A stretch of 64,000 nucleotides of DNA from Massilia sp. CFBP 13721 (GCF_014842025.1 NZ_JACYUY010000004.1:186001-250000), one strand, 5' to 3'. Counted from the first letter of the stretch, positions 28,500 through 38,310 are shown. Program-made: numbers and translations. Notes: generated from the letters alone by a model not told the origin.

Positions 28500-29610
28500 A
28501 TGGAAGCTGAACGCATCAACGCCATCTCCGCCCTGCTGAACGACCTGACCGGTCGCGAGGCCGAACTTCGGAGGTATCTTTGACTTCGATCGGAAGTCGG
28601 AGAAACTAGAGCAGGTCAACGAAGAACTCGAAGATCCGACCGTCTGGAACGACCAGAAGCGGGCGCTCGACCTCGGTAAAGAGAAAAAGGCCCTGGAAGG
28701 CGTCGTGCTGACGCTGGAAAAGGCCAAGGCCGACCTGGCCGACGCCGCCGACCTGTTCGAGATGGGCCGCGAAGAAGGCGACGACGACACCATGGAAGCC
28801 GTGGGCGCCGACCTGGAAGCGGTCAAGGCGACGATCGAGCAGATGGAATTCCGCCGCATGTTCAGCAACCCGATGGACCATGCGAGCTGCTTCATCGACA
28901 TCCAGGCCGGCGCCGGCGGTACCGAAGCCCAGGACTGGGCCTCGATGCTGCTGCGCCAGTACCTGCGCTATTGCGAACGCAAAGGGTTCAAGGCCGAGAT
29001 CCTGGAACAGTCCGACGGTGAAGTCGCCGGCATCAAGACCGCGACCATCAAGGTCGAGGGCGAGTACGCCTATGGCCACCTGCGCACCGAAACCGGCGTG
29101 CACCGCCTGGTGCGCAAGTCGCCGTTCGACTCGGCCAACGGCCGCCACACCTCGTTCACCTCGCTGTTCGTGTATCCGGAAGTCGACGAGTCGTTCGAGA
29201 TCGAGATCAACCCGGCCGACGTGCGCATCGACACCTACCGCGCATCGGGCGCCGGTGGCCAGCACATCAACAAGACCGACTCCGCGGTGCGCCTGACGCA
29301 CGGCCCGTCGGGCATCGTCGTGCAGTGCCAGAACGACCGTTCGCAGCACCGCAACAAGGCCGAAGCCTTCGACATGCTGCGCGCCAAACTGTTCGAACTC
29401 GAAATGCGCAAGCGCATGGCCGAGCAGCAGAAGCTGGAAGACTCGAAAACCGACGTCGGCTGGGGCCACCAGATCCGTTCGTACGTGCTCGACCAGTCGC
29501 GCATCAAGGACCTGCGGACCGGCTTCGAGACCGGCAACACCAAGAACGTGCTCGACGGCGACCTGGACGATTTCATCTCGGCCTCGCTCAAGCAAGGCGT
29601 GGGCGCATGA
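28500..29610 (+). CDS. prfB: Peptide chain release factor 2, with programmed +1 frameshift
   Basis: RF2 ends translation at UAA and UGA. The first 27 codons (from ATG 28500) end in CTT followed by an in-frame TGA (28581-28583); reading continues in the +1 frame from GAC at 28582 to TGA 29608-29610, giving 369 residues. The site has the family elements: an upstream internal Shine-Dalgarno-like CGGAGG, then TAT CTT TGA C. This is the known autoregulatory shift that is used when RF2 is scarce. Domain marks are the anticodon-reading tripeptide SPF (in [11 protein letters not shown]) and GGQ (in [12 protein letters not shown]). It is followed by a HAD gene and lysS in one unit; prfB-lysS is a conserved pair. 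Confidence 0.96.
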
Positions 29611-30269
29611 GCGCAAGCAAGCGGGCGCTGATCTTCGATATGGACGGCACCATCGTCGACAACATGGCCTTCCACACGCAGTCGTGGATCGCCTTCTTCG
29701 AACGCCGTGGGCGCGCCATCGATGCGGACGAATTCTTCCGCACGACGGCCGGCCGCCAGGGCCAGGAAATCATCCGCTCCTACCTGGGCGCGGACCTGGC
29801 CGACGATGAAATCGCTGTCCTGAACCATGAAAAGGAAGCGGTTTACCGCGAGCTGTACGCGCCGCACCTGAAAAGCGTCGCCGGCTTCGAGGACCTGATC
29901 GCCGATGCGCGCTCGCAGGGCATCCTGCTGGCGGTCGGCACCGCCGCGCCGCCGGCCAACGTCGAGTTCACGCTCGACGGCCTCGACCTGCGCCGCCATT
30001 TCGAGACCGTCGTCGGCGCCGCCGACGTGGCCCGCGGCAAACCGCATCCGGACGTGTTCCTGGAAGCGGCGCGCCGCTGCGGCGCCGCACCCGCCGACTG
30101 CATCGTCTTCGAAGACGCGCCGCTGGGCGTGGAAGCGGCGCGCCGCGCCGGCATGCGCGTGGTGGTGATCACGACCACCCTGCCCGCCGATGCCTTTGCA
30201 GAATTCGACAACGTGATCGCGATCGTCGACGATTTCTCGTCGCTGGTCCTCGAGACGCTGTTCGCTTGA
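29607..30269 (+). CDS. HAD-family phosphatase, beta-phosphoglucomutase/phosphonatase-like
   Basis: A 220-residue HAD hydrolase starting at ATG 29607, which overlaps the prfB stop (ATGA). Motif I is [10 protein letters not shown], motif II the Thr in VGTAAPP, motif III Lys in RGKPHPDVF and motif [14 protein letters not shown] helical cap (residues ~18-85) places it in the subfamily of phosphoglucomutase- and phosphosugar-phosphatase-like enzymes. The substrate is unknown. Its place between prfB and lysS indicates cotranscription only. Confidence 0.9.
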   Translation: MSASKRALIFDMDGTIVDNMAFHTQSWIAFFERRGRAIDADEFFRTTAGRQGQEIIRSYLGADLADDEIAVLNHEKEAVYRELYAPHLKSVAGFEDLIADARSQGILLAVGTAAPPANVEFTLDGLDLRRHFETVVGAADVARGKPHPDVFLEAARRCGAAPADCIVFEDAPLGVEAARRAGMRVVVITTTLPADAFAEFDNVIAIVDDFSSLVLETLFA

Positions 30270-30295
30270 ACAAACTTACAAGAGTTGAACCCACC

Positions 30296-31846
30296 ATGAC
30301 TACGGAAAACCAAGAGAACACGCCGCTGCCGGCGGAATCGGCCGCGACTGCCGACGACAACAAGATCATGACCGAGCGCCGCGCCAAGCTGGCCGCGATC
30401 CGCGAACAGGGCGTCGCCTTTCCGAACGACTTCAAGCCCGAGCACAAGGCGGCGGCACTGGTCGAGCAGTACGGCAGCCTCACCCGTGAAGAGCTGGAAG
30501 AAAAAGCCATTCCCGTGGTGCTGGCCGGCCGCATGATGCTCAAGCGCGAAGCCGGCAAAAAGGCGGCATTCGCGACCCTGCAGGACGCTTCGGGCGCGCG
30601 CGCCGACGGCCGCATCCAGATCTACGTGACCTTGGACGCCACCGGCGAAGCGGCGATGGAAGCCTTCCGCACCTACGACCTGGGCGACATCCTGGGCGTG
30701 GAAGGCACGCTGTTCAAGACCAAGGTCGACGAACTGACGATCAAGGTCAGCAAGCTGCGCCTGGTGACCAAGGCGCTGCGCCCGCTGCCTGATAAATTCC
30801 ACGGCCTGGCCGACCAGGAAACCAAGTACCGCCAGCGCTACGTCGACCTGATCATGAACGAAGAGACGCGCCGCACCTTCAAGGCGCGTACCGCCGCGCT
30901 GTCGTCGATGCGCCGCTTCATGGAAAAGAACGACTTCATGGAAGTCGAGACCCCGATGCTGCACCCGATCCCGGGCGGCGCCGCGGCCAAGCCGTTCATC
31001 ACCCACCACAACGCGCTCGACATGCAGATGTTCCTGCGCATCGCTCCCGAGCTGTATTTAAAGCGTCTCGTCGTCGGCGGCTTCGACCGCGTCTTCGAAG
31101 TGAACCGCAACTTCCGCAACGAGGGCGTGTCGATCCGTCACAACCCCGAGTTCACGATGATGGAGTTCTACGCGGCCTACACCGACTACACCTGGCTGAT
31201 GGACTTCACCGAAGCGATCATCCGCCAGGCCGCGGTCGATGCCCAGGGCACGGCGGTGCTGTCCTACGGCGGCCGCGAGCTGGACCTGTCGAAACCGTTT
31301 CAGCGCCTGACCATCGTCCAGGCCATCAACAAGTACGCGCCCGGCTACACGGCCGAGCAGCTCGACGACGCCGAGTTCATCAAGGCGGAACTGAAGAAGT
31401 TCGGCGTCAAGCCCTTCGCCACCGCCGGCCTGGGCGCGCTGCAACTGGCGCTGTTCGAAGAAACCGCCGAAGCGCAGCTGTGGGAGCCGACGTACATCAT
31501 CGACTACCCGGTCGAAGTCTCGCCGCTGGCACGCGCCTCGGACACCCGTGCCGGCATCACCGAGCGCTTTGAATTGTTCATGGTCGGCCGCGAGATCGCC
31601 AACGGCTTCTCGGAGCTGAACGATCCGGAAGACCAGGCCGCGCGCTTCCTGTCGCAGGTCGAAGCCAAGGAAGCCGGCGACGACGAAGCGATGTACTACG
31701 ACGCCGACTATATCCGCGCGCTGGAATACGGCATGCCGCCGGCCGGTGGCTGCGGCATCGGCATCGATCGCCTGATCATGATTCTGACCGACTCGCCGAA
31801 CATTCGCGACGTGCTATTGTTCCCGCATTTGCGCAAAGAGGACTGA
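30296..31846 (+). CDS. lysS: Lysyl-tRNA synthetase, class II
   Basis: A 516-residue class II synthetase charging tRNA-Lys. The N-terminal OB-fold anticodon domain includes [19 protein letters not shown]. The catalytic core has motif 1 near [19 protein letters not shown], motif 2 in [19 protein letters not shown] and motif 3 in [11 protein letters not shown]. The start ATG 30296 gives [11 protein letters not shown]; a TTG ten codons earlier is possible but lacks a ribosome site. The gene begins 26 bp after the HAD gene and ends just before a strong terminator. Confidence 0.96.
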   Translation: MTTENQENTPLPAESAATADDNKIMTERRAKLAAIREQGVAFPNDFKPEHKAAALVEQYGSLTREELEEKAIPVVLAGRMMLKREAGKKAAFATLQDASGARADGRIQIYVTLDATGEAAMEAFRTYDLGDILGVEGTLFKTKVDELTIKVSKLRLVTKALRPLPDKFHGLADQETKYRQRYVDLIMNEETRRTFKARTAALSSMRRFMEKNDFMEVETPMLHPIPGGAAAKPFITHHNALDMQMFLRIAPELYLKRLVVGGFDRVFEVNRNFRNEGVSIRHNPEFTMMEFYAAYTDYTWLMDFTEAIIRQAAVDAQGTAVLSYGGRELDLSKPFQRLTIVQAINKYAPGYTAEQLDDAEFIKAELKKFGVKPFATAGLGALQLALFEETAEAQLWEPTYIIDYPVEVSPLARASDTRAGITERFELFMVGREIANGFSELNDPEDQAARFLSQVEAKEAGDDEAMYYDADYIRALEYGMPPAGGCGIGIDRLIMILTDSPNIRDVLLFPHLRKED

Positions 31847-31863
31847 TCGTTTGATCGGATGAG

Positions 31864-31895
31864 AAAACGGGACGCCGAGGCGTCCCGTTTTTTTG
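31864..31895 (+). terminator. Rho-independent terminator of prfB-HAD-lysS
   Basis: AAAACGGGACG-CCGAGG-CGTCCCGTTTT stem followed by a run of T, 18 bases after the lysS stop. A REP-like unit starts immediately at the end of the T run. Confidence 0.9.
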
Positions 31896-32133
31896 TAGGG
31901 TGCGCACTTGTGCGCACGCGCTACGGCATTCGCATATCGAAACACAATTCACACGCCGTACCGCGTGGGCATGAATGCCCACCCTACCAAAAACCTTGCT
32001 GCACGATCGTATACCAAGCGATACGCGGCTGCGGTGTAACGTAGGGTGGGCACTTGTGCCCACGCGGTACGCACGTTTGCACGTCGAAACACAATTCATG
32101 CGCCGCACCGCGTGGGCTCAAGAGCCCACCCTA
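31895..32133. repeat. Chain of four REP-like units in alternating orientation
   Basis: Units at 31895-31922 (+; arms GCGCAC/GTGCGC), 31960-31987 (-; GGGCAT/ATGCCC), 32041-32068 (+; GGGCAC/GTGCCC) and 32107-32133 (-; GGGCTC/GAGCCC) share the outer flanks. The spacers after the + units are also alike (both contain TCGAAACACAATTCA), so a pair was duplicated as a block of ~146 bp. The arms differ between the two blocks even so. Confidence 0.87.
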
Positions 32134-32152
32134 AAGGAACCGGACCGGTTCG

Positions 32153-33523
32153 TTATTGCACGATCGTATAACAAGGCACATACGCCTTGCCCGGCAACTT
32201 CATCCGGCTCTGCTCGACGAACGAGGCCAGCAGCGCATCCATCGGCCCCATGATCTCGCTGTCGCCGTGGATCTCGTACTTGCCGTGTTTCTCGATCTCG
32301 CGGATGCCCTCTTCCTTCACGTTGCCGGCCACCACGCCCGAAAACGCGCGGCGCAGGTTGGCGGCGAGCAGGTGCGTTTCCTGGTTCTTGTGCAGCTTCA
32401 GGTTGCGCATGTTCTCGTGGGTCGGCTTGAACGGCTTCTGGAATTCCTGGTCGATCTTCAGGAGCCAGTTGAAGTAATACGCATCGCTTTTCGCCTTGCG
32501 GAATTCGCGCACCTGCTTGATTCCGGCGGCCATTTCGCGCGCGACCGCGTCCGGATCGTCGATGATGATCTTGTAGCGGGCCTGGGCGCGCGCTCCCAGG
32601 GTCTGGGCGATGAAGCCGTCGATCTGCTCGAAGTATTCGCGCGCGGTGGCCGGGCCGGTGAAGATCAGCGGGAACGGCATCTCGGCGTTGTCCGGATGGA
32701 GCAGGATGCCGAGGATGTACAGGATCTCTTCGGCGGTGCCGGCGCCGCCCGGGAACACGCAGATGCCGTGGCCGGTGCGCACGAAGGCTTCCAGGCGCTT
32801 TTCGATGTCCGGCATGATGATCAGGTCGTTGACGATCGGGTTCGGCGACTCGGCGGCGATGATGCCCGGCTCCGAGATGCCGAGGTAGCGCCCGCCGTGC
32901 AGGCGCTGCTTCGAGTGGCCGATCGCGGCGCCCTTCATCGGCCCCTTCATCGCGCCGGGACCGCAGCCGGTGCAGATGTCGAGTTCGCGCAGGCCGAGCG
33001 CATAGCCGACTTCTTTCGAATAGTTGTACTCGATGCGGTTGATCGAGTGGCCGCCCCAGCACACGACCAGGTTCGGATTGCGCTGCGGCTGCAGCACGTT
33101 GGCGTTGCGCAGGATGTGGAACACCGCGTCGGTGATGCCTTCCGGCTTGCTCAGGTTGAATTTCGGGTTTTCGGTGATCTCGAAGTGGACGTAGACGATG
33201 TCGCGCAGCACCGCGAACAGGTGTTCGTGGATACCCCTGATCATCTTGCCGTCGACGAAAGCGATCGACGGCGCGCCGCGGATGTCGAGCTTGATGCCGC
33301 GTTCGCGCTGGATGATGCTGATGTCGAAGCCGCTGTAGCGCTCCATCAGTTCCTTGCCATCGTCGATCGAACTGCCGCAGTTCAGGACCGCGAGCGCGCA
33401 TTTGCGAAATATGTTGTACAGGCCGCCCTGGCTGGTATCGAGCAGCTTGGCTACCTCGGCCTTCGACAGGACTTCAAGGCGACCTTCGGGGGAAATCAGG
33501 ACATCGACGACGTCGTAGTTCAT
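32153..33523 (-). CDS. ppnN: Pyrimidine/purine nucleotide 5'-monophosphate nucleosidase (LOG family, YgdH type)
   Basis: A 456-residue protein, the size of E. coli PpnN (YgdH), which splits nucleoside monophosphates into base and ribose-5-phosphate and is stimulated by (p)ppGpp. It has the LOG/lysine-decarboxylase-like Rossmann core with CTGCGPGAMKGPMKGAAIG and the signature FPGGAGTAEEILYILG, flanked by the N- and C-terminal PpnN domains (MNYDVVDVLISPEGRLEVL at the start). ATG 33523 has a GGAAG site; an upstream extension of 70 codons has no coding character. Divergent from the POT transporter gene. Confidence 0.92.
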   Translation of the reverse strand: MNYDVVDVLISPEGRLEVLSKAEVAKLLDTSQGGLYNIFRKCALAVLNCGSSIDDGKELMERYSGFDISIIQRERGIKLDIRGAPSIAFVDGKMIRGIHEHLFAVLRDIVYVHFEITENPKFNLSKPEGITDAVFHILRNANVLQPQRNPNLVVCWGGHSINRIEYNYSKEVGYALGLRELDICTGCGPGAMKGPMKGAAIGHSKQRLHGGRYLGISEPGIIAAESPNPIVNDLIIMPDIEKRLEAFVRTGHGICVFPGGAGTAEEILYILGILLHPDNAEMPFPLIFTGPATAREYFEQIDGFIAQTLGARAQARYKIIIDDPDAVAREMAAGIKQVREFRKAKSDAYYFNWLLKIDQEFQKPFKPTHENMRNLKLHKNQETHLLAANLRRAFSGVVAGNVKEEGIREIEKHGKYEIHGDSEIMGPMDALLASFVEQSRMKLPGKAYVPCYTIVQ

Positions 33524-33696
33524 GCAGGTCTTCCTTTCAAATACGCCGGAAACAGAGGCCTCCGGAAACAATGCTGGCTGTTTCACCAATATACGACAAC
33601 TGGCCTCCGGACGCCCGCGCTTGTGTGCGCCGATGGTGCAAGACTGGTGCACGGCAGCAACATAATCGACCACTGAGGCACCACCTGCGCGCGTGT

Positions 33697-33729
33697 TTAC
33701 CACAATGACAAAAATTTTTCTTGTGGTAA
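33697..33729. promoter_or_regulatory. Inverted repeat in the ppnN/POT divergent promoter region
   Basis: TTACCACAA (33697-33705) and TTGTGGTAA (33721-33729) are perfect 9-bp arms with a 15-bp AT-rich spacer. It is about 100 bp before the transporter ATG and 175 bp before that of ppnN. The remainder of this 303-bp gap shows no gene. A repressor or activator site is likely, but the regulator is unknown. Confidence 0.4.
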
Positions 33730-33826
33730 GCAATTTCCTCTAAAATGCGTCCCAATTGGAATTCGGGCTCGTCCGGCATTTCAACAAAATAAACATTCGC
33801 GAAACACTATCTTGGGGAGGACCCGC

Positions 33827-35332
33827 ATGAGCGGTGCAGCTGCTACACCCGGCAAGGACGTTGCCATTCCAGAGTTCAAACAGATCATGGGCCACCCGGC
33901 ACCGCTGTGGATGCTGTTCATGACCGAATTCTGGGAGCGCTTCGCTTTCTACGGCATCCGTTGGGCCCTCGTGCTCTACATCGTCGCCCAGTTCTACGAC
34001 GGCGCCGCCGTCGGCCAGGCCAGTGCCAACCTGACCTACGGTTCCTACCTCGCGCTCGTGTATGCGGGCGCCGTCTTCGGCGGCCTGATCGCCGACCGTG
34101 TCATCGGCTACCAGCGTTCGATCCTGATCGGCGCCGTCTTCATGGCGGCCGGCCTGTTCATGATTAGCTTCCCCAACGAAGACGTGTTCAAGCTCGGCCT
34201 GGCCACCATCATCGTCGGTAACGGCATGTTCAAGCCGAACATCTCGACCATGGTCGGCAAACTCTACAGCCTGGGCGATACCCGCCGCGATTCCGGCTTC
34301 ACCATCTTCTACATGGGCATCAACGCGGGCGCCTTCATCGCCCCGATCCTGACCCAGATCCTGGCGCAGAACATGGGCGACGGCACCACCCCGGCCTACA
34401 AGGTCGTGTTCATGGTCTCGGGCCTGGGCATGCTGGTCAGCCTGGTGTGGTTCTACATCGGCCGCAAGACCCTCGCCGGCATCGGCGCACCCGAGCCGCA
34501 GGCGCAGGGCATGGGCCGTCCACTGGCCGTCATCATCGGCGCCATCATCGTGATCCCGGGCGTGTACTTCCTGCTGAAACTCGGCGCCGGCACCCTGCAG
34601 GTGATCCTGACCGTGCTGTTCATCGGCCTGGCGCTGATGCTGATGATCGAAGGTATACGCAACGGCAAGGTCGCGCGCGACAAGACCATCGCCATGATGA
34701 TCATCTTCGCCTTCAACATCCTGTTCTGGATGTTCTTCGAACAGGCCGGCAGCTCGTTCACTTTCCTGGCCGACCAGATCGTCGACCGTGACCTGTCCGG
34801 CTGGATCTTCCCGGTCGCCTGGTTCCAGAGCGTGAACTCGGTCGCCATCATCGCCTTTGCGCCGATCATCGCCGCCGTCTGGGTGATGCTGGGCCGCCGC
34901 AACGCCAATCCATCGATCCCGCGCAAGTTCGGCCTCGGCCTGATCTTCAACGGCCTGGCGTTCGGCCTGCTGATGTACGCGCTGTCGACCCTGGTCGACG
35001 ACAGCGGCAAGATCCCGTTCTGGACCCTGTTCACCGTCTACTTCATCCAGTCGGTCGGCGAACTGTGCCTGTCCCCGATCGGCCTGTCGATGGTCACCAA
35101 GCTGGCGCCGGTGCGCCTGGTCGGCCTGGGCATGGGCGGCTGGTTCCTGTCGACCGGTATCGGCAACAACCTGTCGGGCATCTTCGCCTCGCACGTCTCG
35201 GGCGAATCGGGCATGTCGATCGCCTCGGCGCTGGACGGCTACACCTTCGGCTTCTGGTCGCTGGTGGGCGGCGGCGTGCTGCTGTTCCTGATCGCACCGC
35301 TGATCCAGAAGCTGATGCATGGCGTGAAGTAA
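33827..35332 (+). CDS. Proton-dependent oligopeptide transporter (POT/PTR2 family, MFS)
   Basis: A 501-residue inner-membrane symporter with about 12-14 membrane helices that imports di- and tripeptides with protons. The first-helix signature is present as EFWERFAFYGIRWALVLYI (ExxERF/FYG), followed by GGLIADRVIGYQR and GMFKPNISTMVGKLY, then FTIFYMGINAGAF (PTR2 signature region). The start ATG 33827 has GGGGAGG six bases upstream. It is followed by a terminator and stands as a single gene. An OPT-type oligopeptide transporter lies next to it on the other strand. Confidence 0.93.
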   Translation: MSGAAATPGKDVAIPEFKQIMGHPAPLWMLFMTEFWERFAFYGIRWALVLYIVAQFYDGAAVGQASANLTYGSYLALVYAGAVFGGLIADRVIGYQRSILIGAVFMAAGLFMISFPNEDVFKLGLATIIVGNGMFKPNISTMVGKLYSLGDTRRDSGFTIFYMGINAGAFIAPILTQILAQNMGDGTTPAYKVVFMVSGLGMLVSLVWFYIGRKTLAGIGAPEPQAQGMGRPLAVIIGAIIVIPGVYFLLKLGAGTLQVILTVLFIGLALMLMIEGIRNGKVARDKTIAMMIIFAFNILFWMFFEQAGSSFTFLADQIVDRDLSGWIFPVAWFQSVNSVAIIAFAPIIAAVWVMLGRRNANPSIPRKFGLGLIFNGLAFGLLMYALSTLVDDSGKIPFWTLFTVYFIQSVGELCLSPIGLSMVTKLAPVRLVGLGMGGWFLSTGIGNNLSGIFASHVSGESGMSIASALDGYTFGFWSLVGGGVLLFLIAPLIQKLMHGVK

Positions 35333-35352
35333 TCGTCTTCTTTGCTTCAACG

Positions 35353-35386
35353 AAAACGGCAGCCTGCGGGCTGCCGTTTTTTTTCG
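35353..35386 (+). terminator. Rho-independent terminator of the POT gene
   Basis: AAAACGGCAGCC-TGCG-GGCTGCCGTTTT followed by further T, 21 bases after the stop codon. Confidence 0.9.
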
Positions 35387-35460
35387 TTTGTCGTCGAAGG
35401 CATGCGCCGGCATACGGCGACGCGTCATGGCCGGCGGTGCGTGTATTCGACGGTGCGCAC

Positions 35461-35479
35461 GCGGGCATGCCCGCCCTAC
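35461..35479. repeat. Single REP-like unit, GGGCATGCCC subtype
   Basis: GCGGGCATGCCCGCCCTAC ends in the reversed CTAC head. It lies 15 bases before the first of two large nested palindromes. Confidence 0.75.
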
Positions 35480-35494
35480 GGTGTACCCCGACCC

Positions 35495-35717
35495 GTAGGG
35501 TGGGCGGCTCCACCCGTTCATCCGCATCCACGCGGCAGCTGCGCCGCCCACGCGTTCAACATAGGCGGACCGCCGCGCTCGAACAGCGTCACCATCTCCA
35601 GCACCTGGGATAGTCATGGCGCGGGATGATCACCCGCGGCGGTCCGCCTCCTTTGAACGCGTGGGCGGCGCTTACGTCGCGTAGACGCAGACAGACCGGT
35701 TTAGCCGCCCACCCTAC
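35495..35717. repeat. Large nested palindromic element, copy A (223 bp)
   Basis: There are three perfect inverted-repeat pairs inside one another. Outer: GTAGGGTGGGCGGCT (35495-35509) with 35703-35717. Middle: GCGCCGCCCACGCGTTCAA (35541-35559) with 35653-35671. Inner: AGGCGGACCGCCGCG (35563-35577) with 35635-35649. The 57-base centre is not palindromic. Copy B follows after 16 bases in the same orientation. Confidence 0.9.
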
Positions 35718-35733
35718 ATGTGCCCGGATACCC

Positions 35734-35956
35734 GTAGGGTGGGCGGCTCCACCCGTTCATCCGCATCCACGCGGCACTTGCGCCGCCCACGCGTTCAACA
35801 TAGGCGGACCGCCGCGCTAGAACAGCGTGACCGTGTCCAGCACCCGGGATAGTCATGGCGCGGGATGATCACCCGCGGCGGTCTGCCTCCTTTGAACGCG
35901 TGGGCGGCGCGTTAGTCGCGTAGGCGCAGACAGACCGGTTTAGCCGCCCACCCTAC
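35734..35956. repeat. Large nested palindromic element, copy B (223 bp)
   Basis: Same length and layout as copy A (period 239 bp), with scattered substitutions that leave the outer and middle arms intact. Its right arm AGCCGCCCACCCTAC (35942-35956) supplies the TAG stop (35953-35955, minus strand) of the OPT transporter gene. Confidence 0.9.
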
Positions 35957-38211
35957 CGTGCTTTTTCGCGCGCCACCCAATACAGCAGCAGCACGATCGC
36001 CGCATACGGTATCAGCGACAGCAGATCCGACTGCGGCCCTGCGAAGAATGGATTCGCCCCTTCCGCCCACTTCGCCATCATGCTGTCGAAGTTGGTCATC
36101 ACCCCGGCCGTGATCGCGATGATGATCCCGGCCAGCGCGCCGCCGGCGATATAACCGGAAGCCAGCAAGGTGCCCGAGCTGCGGTCGCCCGCGGCGACGC
36201 GTTCCTCGGCATTCAGTTCGGCGTACTGCGGCAGCTTGTTGTTGCGGCGGTCGGCCGCCCAGCGCACGGCGCCGCCGATGGCGATCGGCAGCGTCGACAC
36301 CAGCGGCAGGTAGACACCCACCGAGAACGCCAGCGCCTGGATGCCAGCCATTTCCAGCACCACCGAGATCATCACGCCGAACAGCACCAGCGTCCACGGC
36401 AGCTGCTGGTCGAGGATGCCCTTGATGATGTAGGACATCAGCACCGCTTTCGGCGCATCGTATTTCTTGACTTCGGTGCCGTCCGGACGCGTGTGGTGGT
36501 GGCCGTTGATGCCCGGATCGACGAGGTAGGCCAGCTTGCCGTCGTCGGCGACCAGGTATTTGCCTTCCGGGCCGCCGGCGGTGCCGACCTTGCGCCAGAC
36601 TTTATAGGTCTTGTTGTCGGTCTCCGCCTGTGGCCCTTGCAGCTGCGCCGTCTCGGTCAGCTTCGAGGCGTCGACCGTGATGCCGGGCGCGACCTGGGCC
36701 GCCGGCACGTATACGGTGCCGGCATCGTTCAGTTTCAACAGGATCGGCCCCAGGATCAGCGCCGACGCGAACGCCCCGCACAGGATCGCGTACTGCTGCA
36801 GGCGCGGCGTCGAGCCGACCAGGAAGCCGGTTTTCAAATCCTGCGAGGTGGTGCCGGCATTGCTGGCGGCGATGCAAACGATGGCGCCGACCGACAAGGC
36901 GGTGACGTAATAGCGTCCGCCGGTCCAGCCCATGACCAGGAAGATCAGGCAGGTGAACAGCAGCGTGGCCACCGCCATGCCCGATATCGGGTTCGACGAC
37001 GAGCCGACCTCGCCGGTCAGGCGCGACGACACCGTGGCGAACAGGAAGCCGAACACCAGGATCAGCAGCGCGCCGAGGAAATTCATGTGCAGCGGCGTGG
37101 CGAAGCTGATGATGGCGATGATCGCCAGGCAGCCGATCGCCACCCACTTGAACGGGATGTCCTGGTCGGTGCGCAGGGTGGACGCGGGCGCAGCGCCTTT
37201 TCCTTTACCCATTCCGGCGAGGCCGCCCTTCAGCCCGTTCCAGATCGACGGCAACGAACGCACCAGCGAAATCAGGCCGCCCGCCGCCACCGCGCCGGCA
37301 CCGATGTAGAGCACGTAGGCGTCGCGGATGTCGTCCGGCGTCATGTCCTTGATGAGCATGGTCCCCGGCGACACCGGCACGGTCAAGAGCTCGCCGAAGA
37401 ATTTGATCATCGGGATCAGCATCAGGTACGAGAGCACGCCGCCGGCCGCCATCGTGAAGGCGATGCGCGGGCCGATGATGTAGCCGACGCCGACCAGCTC
37501 CGGCGAGATTTCGGCGCCGGCCGATCCCGCCTTCAGGGGCGCGCCGAATTCGAAGTTGGCGACGTCCTTCCAGCCCTTGAGCGAGACGTTCGCGACCTTG
37601 TACAACAAGCCGAGGCCGAAGCCGCCGAAGATGATGGCGGCGCGGCGCTTGGCCTCGACGGCGGCGTCCGACCCTTCCAGGCGCACTTCGCCGGCCGCTT
37701 CGCGCGAGGTTTCGGTGGCGGCGGCTTTCAGCACTTCGGCGCAGGCCGTGCCTTCCGGGTACTTCAGTTCGCGGTGGCCTTCGACGATCATCGTGCGGCG
37801 CATCGGGATCATCATGAGGATGCCGAGCAGGCCACCGAGCACGCCAACCAGCATCACGCGCGAGATCTCGAGGTCGAAGCCGAGGATCATAATCGCCGGC
37901 ATGGTCACGCCCAGGCCAAAGGCGAGCGACTCGCCGGCCGAACCGGCCGTTTGCGTGATGCTGTTTTCCAGGATGGTCGACTCGCGCCCGCCCATCTTCT
38001 TGAACATGCCGAACAGCGTGATGGCGATCACCGCCACCGGGATCGAGGCGCTGACGGTCAGGCCGACCTTCAGCACCAGGTAGAGCGAAGAGGCGCCGAA
38101 GATCATGCCCAGCACGACGCCCATGACCAGGGCGCGGATGGTGAACTCGGGGAGGTTGGCCGTGGCCGGGATATAAGGCTTGACGGGCGCGGGAGCGGGA
38201 TCGTAGGGCAT
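35953..38211 (-). CDS. OPT-family oligopeptide transporter
   Basis: A 752-residue inner-membrane protein with about 15-16 hydrophobic helices. The N-terminal LPEFTIRALVMGVVLGMIFG and the following KVGLTVSASIPVAV and NSITQTAGSAGESLAFG stretches are typical of bacterial OPT transporters (oligopeptide or metal-chelate uptake). A soluble insert near residues 520-590 (SKLTETAQLQG ... GINGHHHTRPDG) carries a short His-rich run that might touch metal. The start ATG 38211 is the first that leads directly into LPEF; the open frame upstream is not coding-like. The stop TAG belongs to a REP-like repeat arm. Divergent from mrcA. Confidence 0.9.
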   Translation of the reverse strand: MPYDPAPAPVKPYIPATANLPEFTIRALVMGVVLGMIFGASSLYLVLKVGLTVSASIPVAVIAITLFGMFKKMGGRESTILENSITQTAGSAGESLAFGLGVTMPAIMILGFDLEISRVMLVGVLGGLLGILMMIPMRRTMIVEGHRELKYPEGTACAEVLKAAATETSREAAGEVRLEGSDAAVEAKRRAAIIFGGFGLGLLYKVANVSLKGWKDVANFEFGAPLKAGSAGAEISPELVGVGYIIGPRIAFTMAAGGVLSYLMLIPMIKFFGELLTVPVSPGTMLIKDMTPDDIRDAYVLYIGAGAVAAGGLISLVRSLPSIWNGLKGGLAGMGKGKGAAPASTLRTDQDIPFKWVAIGCLAIIAIISFATPLHMNFLGALLILVFGFLFATVSSRLTGEVGSSSNPISGMAVATLLFTCLIFLVMGWTGGRYYVTALSVGAIVCIAASNAGTTSQDLKTGFLVGSTPRLQQYAILCGAFASALILGPILLKLNDAGTVYVPAAQVAPGITVDASKLTETAQLQGPQAETDNKTYKVWRKVGTAGGPEGKYLVADDGKLAYLVDPGINGHHHTRPDGTEVKKYDAPKAVLMSYIIKGILDQQLPWTLVLFGVMISVVLEMAGIQALAFSVGVYLPLVSTLPIAIGGAVRWAADRRNNKLPQYAELNAEERVAAGDRSSGTLLASGYIAGGALAGIIIAITAGVMTNFDSMMAKWAEGANPFFAGPQSDLLSLIPYAAIVLLLYWVAREKAR

Positions 38212-38310
38212 GGTGTTCCTGGAATGTCGTTCGTGGCTGGTCTTAAGCCGGCCTGAAGGCGTGACTATGGCATATGCGGTGCTCGAAAGAAAGCGGATTA
38301 GAAACGGGAT

